Source of the DNA: an uncultured Eisenbergiella sp.
GTDB taxonomy: Bacteria > Bacillota > Clostridia > Lachnospirales > Lachnospiraceae
Length of the DNA stretch: 64,000 nt
NCBI GenBank assembly: GCA_910585455.1
Contig: CAJUEL010000012.1
Span: 1-64,000 of the forward strand
Direction: 5' to 3'
The notes under the pieces were generated by a model. That model had not been told where the DNA came from and did not search any database. It saw nothing but the letters and a program-made list of their open reading frames with translations. Position numbers and translations under genes: made by a program. Positions 43,634 through 51,726 of the stretch are shown one piece after another. How positions within the stretch are numbered: the stretch's first letter is position 1; every line of letters starts with the position of its first letter.

Positions 43634-44512
43634 TTGCGTACGGAAAAGGAAATGTTCGATTTGATCCTTGGGGTGGCGCGGGCGGATGAAAGAATCCGGG
43701 CGGTATATATGAACGGCTCCCGCACGAACAGGCATGCGCCAAAGGACCTGTTTCAGGATTATGATATCGTCTATGTGGTGACGCAGACAAAGCCCTTTTA
43801 TGAGGATAAAAGCTGGATCGACCGCTTCGGAGAGCGGCTTTACATGCAGTGCCCGGATGAAATGGACGCTCTTCTGGGACAGGAGACGGACTGGGATGCC
43901 TGCTATGGGTGGCTGATCCAGTTTGCGGACGGCAACCGGCTGGATCTGCATGTGGAGCCTGCAGAGAAGAACCATTTTCTGGAGGATAAGCTGTGCGTCA
44001 CCCTGCTGGACAAGGACGGTATCCTGCCGCCGATTCCGGAACCCTCTGATGAGGCGTATTGGGTCAAAAGGCCATCCGCCGGAGAATACCGCGCCACCTG
44101 CAATGAATTCTGGTGGTGCTTAAACAATGTGGCGAAGGGCCTGTGGCGGGATGAAATTCCCTACGTGCAGGATATGATCAACTGCCATGTCCGGACGCAG
44201 CTTACCAAAATGCTTTCCTGGAAGGTGGGCGTGCTGACGGATTTTCAAGTGAGCTGCGGCAAAAGCGGCAAGTACATGCACCGGTGGCTGCCCGCAGACT
44301 GGTGGACGCGCTTTTTGCAGACCTATGGCGGCGGGACGGCAGAGGACATCTGGCGGGCGGTATTTGTCATGTGCGATCTGTTCGATGAGGCCGCGCGGGA
44401 TGTGGGAGCTGCGCTCGGATTTTCCTATGAGGAAGAGGAGGCGGCAAACGGGCGGTGGCATCTGGCGCATGTGAGGGGGCTTGCGAAAGATGCGGAAAGC
44501 TATGATGCGTGA
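43634..44512 (+). CDS. Aminoglycoside 6-adenylyltransferase-like protein
   Basis: A 292-residue nucleotidyltransferase of the ANT(6)/AadE family. The active-site pattern YMNGSRTNRHAPKDLFQDYDIVYVV gives the GSR and the D-x-D metal ligands, followed by QFADGNRLDLHVEP. The C-terminal domain has CNEFWWCLNNVAKGLWRDEIPYVQDMIN, as in AadE. Members adenylylate streptomycin-type aminoglycosides, but many chromosomal clostridial copies have no shown resistance role. The start is TTG 43634 behind AGAGGGG. It lies 2 bp after the MATE gene. Confidence 0.88.
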   Translation: MRTEKEMFDLILGVARADERIRAVYMNGSRTNRHAPKDLFQDYDIVYVVTQTKPFYEDKSWIDRFGERLYMQCPDEMDALLGQETDWDACYGWLIQFADGNRLDLHVEPAEKNHFLEDKLCVTLLDKDGILPPIPEPSDEAYWVKRPSAGEYRATCNEFWWCLNNVAKGLWRDEIPYVQDMINCHVRTQLTKMLSWKVGVLTDFQVSCGKSGKYMHRWLPADWWTRFLQTYGGGTAEDIWRAVFVMCDLFDEAARDVGAALGFSYEEEEAANGRWHLAHVRGLAKDAESYDA

Positions 44513-44612
44513 GGAATGGTATGAATGCGCCGGAAATGCTGAATTTTTTTGACTTCTGTGTCCTGCTATAGTGCAGTTCCTTTTGGCGTGCAAGAGTGTG
44601 CCAAAGAAAAGA

Positions 44613-44639
44613 GTTTGACAAATACGAACGGTGTCAAAC
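44613..44639. promoter_or_regulatory. Inverted repeat next to the orphan CRISPR tag
   Basis: GTTTGACA (44613-44620) and TGTCAAAC (44632-44639) form an 8-bp dyad; TATAAT occurs at 44650-44655. Spacing does not give a standard promoter, so an operator role is only a guess. Confidence 0.35.
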
Positions 44640-44661
44640 CCTTTCACTTTATAATACTAAT

Positions 44662-44694
44662 ATTTCAATCCACAGGAGTATCCCGACGGGTGTT
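44662..44694 (-). repeat. Orphan CRISPR-repeat-like sequence
   Basis: Read on the minus strand this ends in GTGGATTGAAAT, identical to the last 12 nt of every repeat in the array at 53004. The preceding 21 nt (ACACCCGTCGGGATACTCCT region) do not match the array repeat and lack its CTTCCTCC/GGAGGAAG stem. By chance an exact 12-mer is expected well under once in a window this size. Confidence 0.45.
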
Positions 44695-44739
44695 ATAATA
44701 GCATGTTTCTTTAAAAAAAACAACTTATTTCATGTATGT

Positions 44740-44767
44740 AAAAAAACGGGAGTGCCGAAGCACTCCC
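44740..44767 (-). terminator. Minus-strand terminator of the small toxin transcript
   Basis: On the minus strand GGGAGTGC-TTCG-GCACTCCC (44748-44767) is followed by GTTTTTT. A textbook terminator with a UUCG tetraloop. It closes the minus-strand transcript that carries the 27-residue peptide at 44933-45016. Confidence 0.85.
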
Positions 44768-44782
44768 ATTTCCTAAACCCTC

Positions 44783-44811
44783 TTGCAAAATATGCAGTGT
44801 TGGTTTATAAT
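44783..44811 (+). promoter_or_regulatory. Promoter of a putative antisense RNA
   Basis: TTGCAA (44783-44788), 17 bp, TATAAT (44806-44811). It points at the 3' end of the minus-strand toxin transcript. Confidence 0.65.
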
Positions 44812-44817
44812 CATCTT

Positions 44818-44930
44818 AGAAACCGAAGGATATGGTATGTCCGACGGTTGTTCAATCGGAAACATATAATCAATTTGAAGTTCAAACGGATTATGGGCTA
44901 TCCTCTATGGCGGTAGAAGATAGCCCTTTC
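44818..44930 (+). ncRNA. Putative antisense RNA antitoxin
   Basis: Starting from the promoter at 44783-44811, transcription would run about 110 nt to the hairpin GGGCTATC/GATAGCCC (44895-44926) followed by TTTC. The RNA would be fully complementary to the 3' untranslated part of the toxin mRNA (which ends near 44740). This is the layout of type I toxin-antitoxin loci. Ends are inferred, not measured. Confidence 0.5.
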
Positions 44931-44932
44931 CA

Positions 44933-45016
44933 TTACTTGCGATTGCGTTTGTTGTCTATGTATGTCAAGGCTGTAAAAATCACCAGCACCAACGTGAGCA
45001 CTTCCATCGTATTCAT
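44933..45016 (-). CDS. Putative type I (holin-like) toxin peptide
   Basis: A 27-residue hydrophobic peptide: MNTMEVLTLVLVIFTALTYI followed by DNKRNRK. It has one membrane helix and a basic C-terminus, as in Firmicute type I/holin-like toxins. The ribosome site AAAGGAGGT is very strong but half buried in a stem, CCTTTCCG-GGAA-CGGAAAGG (45025-45044), which fits the translational masking seen in such loci. An extended -10 (TGCTATAAT, minus strand, 45088-45096) lies upstream and a UUCG terminator at 44748-44767 downstream. It sits about 210 bp from cas3, on the opposite strand. Confidence 0.65.
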   Translation of the reverse strand: MNTMEVLTLVLVIFTALTYIDNKRNRK

Positions 45017-45024
45017 ACCGACCT

Positions 45025-45044
45025 CCTTTCCGTTCCCGGAAAGG
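45025..45044 (-). promoter_or_regulatory. Stem masking the toxin ribosome site
   Basis: An 8-bp stem with a GGAA tetraloop on the minus strand whose 3' arm overlaps the AAAGGAGG of the 27-residue peptide. It should keep translation low until the mRNA is processed or refolded. Confidence 0.6.
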
Positions 45045-45087
45045 ACAACCGCAGACTATCCCTGCCTATTCTAAGCTGACTAAGAAT

Positions 45088-45096
45088 ATTATAGCA
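45088..45096 (-). promoter_or_regulatory. Extended -10 promoter of the toxin transcript
   Basis: On the minus strand TGCTATAAT gives a TGn-extended consensus -10; the -35 (TAGCTT) is poor, which extended -10 promoters tolerate. The predicted 5' leader is about 65 nt. Confidence 0.55.
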
Positions 45097-45163
45097 CGTT
45101 ATGCTGAATAAAGCTATAGAAAAATGTATTATATAATTTATTAGTATTATTAAGTTATAGCTA

Positions 45164-45192
45164 TTGAAAAAGGCGATGCAATATGGTACGAT
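45164..45192 (+). promoter_or_regulatory. Candidate cas operon promoter
   Basis: TTGAAA (45164-45169), 17 bp, TACGAT (45187-45192), about 34 bp before the cas3 start. Confidence 0.45.
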
Positions 45193-45225
45193 CTTATTAA
45201 AACAGTAAGAAGAAGGAAAATGTTC

Positions 45226-47607
45226 ATGGAAAAAGAATTTTATGCCCATTTTCGTCCTCAGGATGAAAGCTATCAGCTCAACAAAGATCATGCGGGGCAG
45301 GTTGCCCGCCTTTCGGAAGCCTATTGCCGTGTCGGGCTGCTTAAGAAGGCGGCATGGCTGATCGGTCTGCACCATGACGATGGAAAGAACGAGGATGCGT
45401 GGCAGGAATACTTTCAGGAGGCGATAGAAAACAATGGAAAACAGGGCGGCGGAAAAGAAGACCATTCCACGATGGGCGGCCTTGTATTGAACAGCTATGC
45501 GCCGGGTACCAGATTCGCGGAGATGGCGCAGGTGGCGGTCTATATGCATCACGGGCTTGCGGACTGCATTTCCCTTACGGACGGCAGCGCATTGATCCAA
45601 AAGCGGAGGCAGAAATACCGTCAGGAAGAAATTGAACATGCGGCGCAGCTTGTGCAGGAGCAATTTCTGGAAGCTGACATGGAGCAGCTTTGCCGTGCGG
45701 CCAGGGCGGATATCAACGCTCTGTCAAAGAGGATATGCGAAATTTATGAGGAGGGGAAAGGAAAATACGGACATCCGGATTTTTATGTGGGGATGTGTGA
45801 GAGACTGCTCTTTTCCTGCCTGATGGATGCAGACTGGCGGGATACTGCGGATTTTGCAGCAAATGCTGTGACGAAAAGCGGCATGCAGGATTCGGACATT
45901 TGGCACGTCTGGGAGCAGGGCATTTGTAATCTGGAGAAAAAGCTCTCAGCCTTTGGCGGAAAGGAGCAAATCAATTTACAGAGAAAAAAAATTTCCGATC
46001 AGTGCAGGAATGCCGCATTTACAGGACACAGCCTGTATCGGCTGGCAGTGCCGACGGGAGCAGGGAAGACTCTGGGCAGCCTGCGGTTTGCGTTGTATTG
46101 CGCGAGAGAGTACCGGAAGCGGCATATTTTTTATATTTCGCCCTTTTGCAGCGTCACAGAGCAAAATGCGGAAGAAATCAGGGATGCGCTGGGCATGCCG
46201 GAGATGGTTCTGGAGCACCACGGGAATGTGGTGCGGGAGGAAGGGGAGCAGCAGGAGCGTTATGAAAGGCTGATCGAAAACTGGGACGGGATACCTGTGA
46301 TTGCGACCACTGCGGTGCAGTTTCTGAATACTTTATTTCGGGAGAAAAAACGAAATATACGCCGGTTTCACAGCTTATGTGACAGCGTGATCATTGTGGA
46401 TGAGGTACAGGCGATGCCGGTTAAGGTGCTTGCGCTATTGAATCTTGCGGTCAATTTCCTGACAGCCCTTTGCGGGACGACTGTCGTGCTGTGTACGGCG
46501 ACACAGCCGCTTTTGTCGGAAATCCGGGAAAACCGGATGATGCCGCCCGCAAATATGACGGATGCGCTTTCCGCTTTTGGCAAGGCCTTTTTGCGCGTGG
46601 AGTATCACGATTGTGTGGAAGAATGCAGCGGGGGAATGTCGGTTGAGGAAGCGGCGGCTTTTGCGCTGGAAAAGGAAAGAGCGTTTGGACAGGTGCTTTT
46701 TATTTTCAATACGAGAGCGGCCGCAAGAAAGGTATATGAGCTGTTGAAAGGAAAAACCCAGGGGCGGCTGTTTCATTTGAGCACATGGATGTGCGCGGAA
46801 AATCGCAGCGACAGGCTGAAGGAAATCAGGCAGGCGCTTGCCGGCAGAGAGAAAGTGATTTGCATCAGCACGCAGCTGGTGGAAGCGGGGGTGGATGTTT
46901 CCTTCCGGTGTGTCGTCCGGTCGCTGGCCGGACTGGATAACCTCGTTCAGGCGGCGGGAAGGTGTAACCGAAATGGGGAAGCAACGCCTGGTCATGTATT
47001 TCTGGTCAGGATGGCGGAGACGGCGGAATCCCTTTCTTCCCTGCCGGATATCAGAAAAGCGCAGGAGGCGATGCAAAACTTTTTATGCAGCTTTCGCAAA
47101 AATCCGGAGGAATATGGAGGGAGAATGGATTCAGAGAATGCGATCCGCGATTATTACCGCTTCTATTTCCATGATCGGCAGGAGGAAATGAAATATCCTG
47201 TCAAAATGGAGGGCGTGAATACGGATCTGGTCAATTTGCTGTCGTGCAGTTATAAATTCAGAGGGGAGCAGGAGGCGGTTAAGCTGCGTCAGGCATTTCG
47301 AAGCGCGGGGGAGGCCTTTTCGGTGATCGAAGAAAAGGGCGGAACAGATGTCGTGGTGATTTACAAGGATTCGGCCGGACTTCTTTCAAAGCTGGCGCAG
47401 GAGGGGGAACCGGAGCAAAAAAGACGGATTATCAGGCAGCTGCAGCGATATGTTGTGAATCTGCCGGACGGCCTGCTGCGCCGGATGGGAGGAACGGCGG
47501 TATATGAAGCGGAGGACGGCAGTGTGCTTGTTTTAGAGGGACGGTTTTATGATGAAAACGTGGGGGTGACAGAGGAACCCGGACAAATGCCGTTTTTAAT
47601 TTCGTGA
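45226..47607 (+). CDS. cas3: CRISPR-associated helicase/nuclease Cas3 (type I-C)
   Basis: A roughly 793-residue fused HD nuclease and superfamily 2 helicase that degrades target DNA recruited by Cascade. HD motifs: DHAGQVARL (His22), LIGLHHDDGK (His50-Asp51), DHSTMGG and MHHGLAD. Helicase motifs: PTGAGKT (276-282), VDEVQAMP (DEVQ from 392), TATQPLL and QAAGRCNRNG. ATG at 45226 is preferred because AAGGA lies 8 bases upstream; ATG at 45220 is too close. First gene of the type I-C operon and apparently intact. Confidence 0.96.
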   Translation: MEKEFYAHFRPQDESYQLNKDHAGQVARLSEAYCRVGLLKKAAWLIGLHHDDGKNEDAWQEYFQEAIENNGKQGGGKEDHSTMGGLVLNSYAPGTRFAEMAQVAVYMHHGLADCISLTDGSALIQKRRQKYRQEEIEHAAQLVQEQFLEADMEQLCRAARADINALSKRICEIYEEGKGKYGHPDFYVGMCERLLFSCLMDADWRDTADFAANAVTKSGMQDSDIWHVWEQGICNLEKKLSAFGGKEQINLQRKKISDQCRNAAFTGHSLYRLAVPTGAGKTLGSLRFALYCAREYRKRHIFYISPFCSVTEQNAEEIRDALGMPEMVLEHHGNVVREEGEQQERYERLIENWDGIPVIATTAVQFLNTLFREKKRNIRRFHSLCDSVIIVDEVQAMPVKVLALLNLAVNFLTALCGTTVVLCTATQPLLSEIRENRMMPPANMTDALSAFGKAFLRVEYHDCVEECSGGMSVEEAAAFALEKERAFGQVLFIFNTRAAARKVYELLKGKTQGRLFHLSTWMCAENRSDRLKEIRQALAGREKVICISTQLVEAGVDVSFRCVVRSLAGLDNLVQAAGRCNRNGEATPGHVFLVRMAETAESLSSLPDIRKAQEAMQNFLCSFRKNPEEYGGRMDSENAIRDYYRFYFHDRQEEMKYPVKMEGVNTDLVNLLSCSYKFRGEQEAVKLRQAFRSAGEAFSVIEEKGGTDVVVIYKDSAGLLSKLAQEGEPEQKRRIIRQLQRYVVNLPDGLLRRMGGTAVYEAEDGSVLVLEGRFYDENVGVTEEPGQMPFLIS

Positions 47608-47621
47608 AGGGAGGAAGAATC

Positions 47622-48359
47622 GTGCGGACAAAATACAGCAATACAGTGGAATTTCAGGTCAGCGGCGCGTATGCGCTGTTTTCCGATCCGGTCACAAGGG
47701 TCGGAGGCGAAAAATTTTCCTATCAGATTCCCACTTATGAAGCGATCAAGGGAATTTTACAAAGTGTGTACTGGAAGCCCACACTGATTTGGGTCATTGA
47801 TGAAATGCGGGTGATGAATCCGATTCAGACGCAGACAAAGGCGATACGCCCGGTTTCATACAACGGAGGCAATGATCTGGCTTATTATACATATTTAAAA
47901 GACGTATGTTATCAGGTGCGCGCCCATTTTGAATGGAATGACAACAGGCCGGAGCTTGCACAGGACCGGAATGAAAACAAGCATCATAACATCGCAAGGC
48001 GGATGATAGACAGAGGAGGGAGGCGGGATATTTTTCTGGGAACCCGGGAATGTCAGGGATATGTGGAACCGTGCGTTTTCGGAGAAGGCGCAAGCTTTTA
48101 TGAGAATCCGCCGCGGGAATTGGCCTTTGGTCTTATGTATCACGGAATTACCTATGCTGACGAGGCGGTTTTGGAGGAAGATCGGGGACAGATGACAGTC
48201 CGGTTCTGGCAGCCTGTGATGAAGGATGGGCTGGTCAGATTTATCCGCCCGGAGGAATGCAGCGTGAAACGGCATATTCATGAAATGGATATCAAACGGT
48301 TTTCGGATAAAACCTTCAGCGGACTTGAGGAATTCGGAGAGGAAGGTGAGACAGGGTGA
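47622..48359 (+). CDS. cas5c: Cas5 (Cas5d) crRNA endonuclease/Cascade subunit
   Basis: A 245-residue RAMP protein. In type I-C there is no Cas6; Cas5 cuts the pre-crRNA at the repeat and caps the 5' handle. Features: VEFQVSGAYALFSDPVTRVGGEKFSYQIPTYEAIKGILQSVYWKP (N-terminal ferredoxin fold), LKDVCYQVRAHFEW and REFLGTRECQGYVEP-like GTRECQGYVEPCVFGEG. GTG at 47622 lies 7 bases after GGGAGG. It overlaps cas8c by 4 bp. The tandem absence of cas6 in the locus agrees with this role. Confidence 0.95.
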   Translation: MRTKYSNTVEFQVSGAYALFSDPVTRVGGEKFSYQIPTYEAIKGILQSVYWKPTLIWVIDEMRVMNPIQTQTKAIRPVSYNGGNDLAYYTYLKDVCYQVRAHFEWNDNRPELAQDRNENKHHNIARRMIDRGGRRDIFLGTRECQGYVEPCVFGEGASFYENPPRELAFGLMYHGITYADEAVLEEDRGQMTVRFWQPVMKDGLVRFIRPEECSVKRHIHEMDIKRFSDKTFSGLEEFGEEGETG

Positions 48360-50323
48360 ATTGGATTGTGGCGCTTTGCGATTTGTATGACCGGAATGCA
48401 CACCTGGCAGGAAAGCAGGAGCCGGACGGGACAGTGCTGATTCCGCTGTATCATTCCACAGTCACCGCGCAGATTACGGTGACGATCGACGGAGAGGGTA
48501 ATTTTAAGAAGGGAGAAGCCGTGCCGGATGGGGAAAAGCTTACCATCATCCCCGTTACGGACAGCTCCGCCAGCAGGACAAGCAGTCCGTCGCCGCATCC
48601 GCTCTGCGATACGCTGGAATATCTGGCGGGAGACTATGGGCGCTATGTGTCGGACAAGGATTGTTCGGAAAAGCATATGCTGTATATGGACCAGCTGGAA
48701 AAGTGGGCGTTTTCTCCTTACAGCCACAAAAAGGTGGAAGCGCTTTACCGATATCTGAAAAAGGGGACGTTGATGTCGGATCTGGTGTGCGGGAGGGTGC
48801 TTTTGCCGGATGAAGACGGAAAACTGTCGGAGAAGGTGAAAATGCAGGCGGCGTCCCAGACGAAGGCTTTTGTGCGCTTCCGGATTGAGGATGGGCAATT
48901 GCCTCCTTCGGATATGCTGGAGGACACAGAGGGCAAATATTACGGGGAATGCTGGAAGGACAGGACGCTGCAGGAAAGCTATATTTCCTGGCAGCGTTCG
49001 CAGCGGGATCATCCCGGGCTTTCCTATCTGACAGGAGAAATGCAGCAGATATCCTATCTGCAGCCGAAAAAAATCAGGAATGAAGGGGACGGTGCAAAGC
49101 TGATTTCATCCAATGATGCGGACAATTTCACCTATCGGGGCAGATTTGTAACCAGGGAGGAAGCCTTTGCCATCGGATACGAGGATTCGCAAAAGGTGCA
49201 TAACGCCCTGAAATGGATCATCAGAAAGCAGGGGAAAAGCTACGGCAGCATGTGCCTTGTGACGTGGGAATCGGATCTGTGCAAAATTCCGGACTGGCGG
49301 AAGGATACGGACAGCATTTGTGTAGAAGTGGAAGAAGACGGGGAAGTGGATTTTTCGCAGCTGACGGATATTTATGAGGAGAAGGAACCGGATACGGGCG
49401 AGTTGGGGGCAGCGCGGTTTCGAAGGGCGTTAGCGGGATATGAAAAGGATCTGCGTCAGTCCTCCCGGACGGTGATCATGGCTTTTGACGCCGCCACGAC
49501 AGGGCGGCTTGCCATGCTGGAATGTAGGGAATATGATTCCTCGCGCTATCTGGACGCACTGCAGCGGTGGTATGACCGGTGTGAGTGGATACATGAAAAG
49601 GCCGCAAAGGATAAAGGCCATTATACATTTACAGGAATGGTGGGGATGGGGGATATCGCAGAGCTTTTGTATGGGACGGAGCAAAAGGGGTACTTTTCTC
49701 TGGCAGGAAAAGAGGAACGCTATAAGGATGTGGCAAAAAGATTGCTGCCCTGCATTTTGGATGGGAGCAAAGTGCCGGTGGATATGGTTTCTTTGGCGGT
49801 GCGCCGCGCCTCCTCTCCGCAGTCCTTTGAAAGCCGGTTTTTGTGGGAGCGGGTTTTGACGCTGGCGTGCTCCTTTGTGAAACAGCAATATATTGCAGAA
49901 AGGAAGGAAAACTGGACAATGGCATTGGATGTGACATGCACGAAAAGGGATTATTTGTATGGACGCCTGCTGGCAGTGGCGGACCGGATTGAATATCGGA
50001 CCTACGACAGGGAGGAGAACGGGCAGACGAATGCAAAAGACAGACAGACAAAAGGCAGACAGACAAACGCGAAGAGATATATGAGCGCTTTCTCACAGCA
50101 CCCATTCCGCACGTGGAAGGTGATAGAGGAAAGGCTGGAGCCCTATCTGGTTCGTCTGGCTGTGCCGGAGCGATTAAAGTATCAGGGGCTGCTGGACGAA
50201 ATCAGCGACAGGTTTACCGTGGAGGATTTTGCGAGCGATATGCCCCTGAGCGGGTTATATTTGCTGGGATTTCATAATCAGGCTTATGCGTTTAAGAAAA
50301 AGGAGGAGAAGGAAGATGAGTGA
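48356..50323 (+). CDS. cas8c: Cas8c (Csd1) large subunit of Cascade
   Basis: A 655-residue large subunit defining subtype I-C; it recognises the PAM and helps load target DNA. The N-terminus MNWIVALCDLYDRN and blocks SYLTGEMQQISYLQPKKIRNEGDGAKLISSNDADNFTYRGRF are Csd1 hallmarks. A lysine/glutamine-rich KDRQTKGRQTNAKRYM insert occurs near residue 560. Start GTG at 48356 overlaps the cas5 stop (GTGA). The frame is open and full length. In I-C systems a small Cas11-like product may also be made from within this gene; I could not place that start. Confidence 0.94.
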   Translation: MNWIVALCDLYDRNAHLAGKQEPDGTVLIPLYHSTVTAQITVTIDGEGNFKKGEAVPDGEKLTIIPVTDSSASRTSSPSPHPLCDTLEYLAGDYGRYVSDKDCSEKHMLYMDQLEKWAFSPYSHKKVEALYRYLKKGTLMSDLVCGRVLLPDEDGKLSEKVKMQAASQTKAFVRFRIEDGQLPPSDMLEDTEGKYYGECWKDRTLQESYISWQRSQRDHPGLSYLTGEMQQISYLQPKKIRNEGDGAKLISSNDADNFTYRGRFVTREEAFAIGYEDSQKVHNALKWIIRKQGKSYGSMCLVTWESDLCKIPDWRKDTDSICVEVEEDGEVDFSQLTDIYEEKEPDTGELGAARFRRALAGYEKDLRQSSRTVIMAFDAATTGRLAMLECREYDSSRYLDALQRWYDRCEWIHEKAAKDKGHYTFTGMVGMGDIAELLYGTEQKGYFSLAGKEERYKDVAKRLLPCILDGSKVPVDMVSLAVRRASSPQSFESRFLWERVLTLACSFVKQQYIAERKENWTMALDVTCTKRDYLYGRLLAVADRIEYRTYDREENGQTNAKDRQTKGRQTNAKRYMSAFSQHPFRTWKVIEERLEPYLVRLAVPERLKYQGLLDEISDRFTVEDFASDMPLSGLYLLGFHNQAYAFKKKEEKEDE

Positions 50324-51173
50324 ACTGAGAGGAAAAATTGATTTTGTTGTGCTGGTGTCGGCAACCAATGCGAATCCGAACGGGGATCCTCTAAACGGAA
50401 ACCGTCCCCGGGAAAATTATGAGGGATACGGAGAAATTTCCGATGTCTGTGTGAAACGGAAAATACGGAATCGCTGGCAGGATATGGGACAGAAAATTTT
50501 TGTGCAGTCCGACGACAGGTCCGACGATGGATTCAAAAGCCTGAAAGACCGGGCAGAAGGGTGTCAGCCCTTCCGGGAGGAGCTGCAAAAGAAAAAGGGC
50601 GCGGACCGGGACAGATGTATGGAGATTGTTTGCCAGGAATGGCTGGATGTGCGCAGCTTTGGACAGGTATTCGCTTTTAAAGGGGTAGGGGATGTGTCCT
50701 TAGGCATCCGCGGCCCGGTTTCCATTCATCAGGCGGTGAGCGTAGAGCCGGTGGACATCATCAGCATGCAGATCACCAAAAGCGTGAACAGTGAGGCCAA
50801 AGAAGGCAAGGCATCCGACACGATGGGAACCAAACACAGGGTGGGATTTGGATTGTATATGATCAAGGGCAGCGTCAACGTGCAGCTGGCGGAAAAGACC
50901 GGCTTTTCACAGGAGGATGCGGAGCTGTTGAAGGAAGCATTGAAAACACTGTTTGAAAATGATGCCTCTTCGGCGCGGCCTGAGGGCAGCATGGAGGTAT
51001 GCAGACTTTACTGGTGGCAGCATGAAGAAAAGATGCCGGCCGTTTCCACGGCAAAGGTCCACAGGAGCGTGAAGGTGGAACGGAAAGAGGACAGAACGGC
51101 GTCCTTTGCGGATTATGAAATCAGTTACACGGATCCCGGATGCGTGGAACCGGAGGTGTATGATTTTGTATGA
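50316..51173 (+). CDS. cas7c: Cas7 (Csd2) backbone subunit of Cascade
   Basis: A 285-residue RAMP protein that polymerises along the crRNA. The N-terminus GKIDFVVLVSATNANPNGDPLNGNRPR is the Csd2 signature; later GVGDVSLGIRGPVSIHQAVS and DTMGTKHRVGFGLYMIKGSVN. ATG at 50316 follows AGGAGGAGAAGG and overlaps cas8c by 8 bp. Full length. Confidence 0.95.
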   Translation: MSELRGKIDFVVLVSATNANPNGDPLNGNRPRENYEGYGEISDVCVKRKIRNRWQDMGQKIFVQSDDRSDDGFKSLKDRAEGCQPFREELQKKKGADRDRCMEIVCQEWLDVRSFGQVFAFKGVGDVSLGIRGPVSIHQAVSVEPVDIISMQITKSVNSEAKEGKASDTMGTKHRVGFGLYMIKGSVNVQLAEKTGFSQEDAELLKEALKTLFENDASSARPEGSMEVCRLYWWQHEEKMPAVSTAKVHRSVKVERKEDRTASFADYEISYTDPGCVEPEVYDFV

Positions 51174-51669
51174 CGAAGAGGAATATCTTCAGCTTTCTGG
51201 CATTCAGCATTTTGCCTTTTGCAGACGCCAATGGGCTTTGGCGTATATGGAACTGCAATGGGCAGAAAACGTGAGGACTGTGGAAGGAAAGCTTTTACAT
51301 GAAAAGGCACATGACGTAATGAGCCGGGAGAAGAGAGGTGCGCCAAAGCAGAACCATGTGGATGTTCTGCAGCTTGCCGCGCAGGCAATGTGTCTGGAGG
51401 AGATGCTGTGCTGTGATATTCCGGAGGGATATCTGTATTATGGGAAAACCAGACACAGGGAAAGGGTAGAACTGTGTGAAGCTGTGCGCCAGGAAGTGCG
51501 GGATATGCTGCAGGAAATGCATGGTTATTTTTCCAGAAAATATACGCCGCGGGTGAAATGGAGCAAAGGCTGTAATGCGTGTTCGCTGCGGGATATATGT
51601 CTTCCCGTATTGGGCAAGGGAAAGTCGGCAGAGAAATATGTGGAAACTCATATTGCAGAGGAAAATTGA
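51160..51669 (+). CDS. cas4: Cas4 nuclease (spacer acquisition)
   Basis: A 169-residue Cas4 that trims prespacer ends and selects PAM-bearing spacers together with Cas1-Cas2. The N-terminal LSGIQHFAFCRRQWALAYMEL gives the first cluster Cys, VEGKLLHEKAHD is the RecB-like start, and the C-terminal GCNACSLRDIC gives the other three cluster Cys. ATG at 51160 follows GGAGG closely and overlaps the cas7 end by 14 bp. The gene looks intact although its partner cas1 is broken. Confidence 0.93.
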   Translation: MILYDEEEYLQLSGIQHFAFCRRQWALAYMELQWAENVRTVEGKLLHEKAHDVMSREKRGAPKQNHVDVLQLAAQAMCLEEMLCCDIPEGYLYYGKTRHRERVELCEAVRQEVRDMLQEMHGYFSRKYTPRVKWSKGCNACSLRDICLPVLGKGKSAEKYVETHIAEEN

Positions 51670-51726
51670 GAGCGACATTCTTATGGCAGTCAGAAAACGG
51701 TCTGAATCGGACAGAGGAAAAGAAAG

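Noticed and set aside
44613..44655. TTGACA ... TATAAT as a promoter
   Set aside because: The boxes are 29 bp apart, far outside the workable range; only the inverted repeat is reported.
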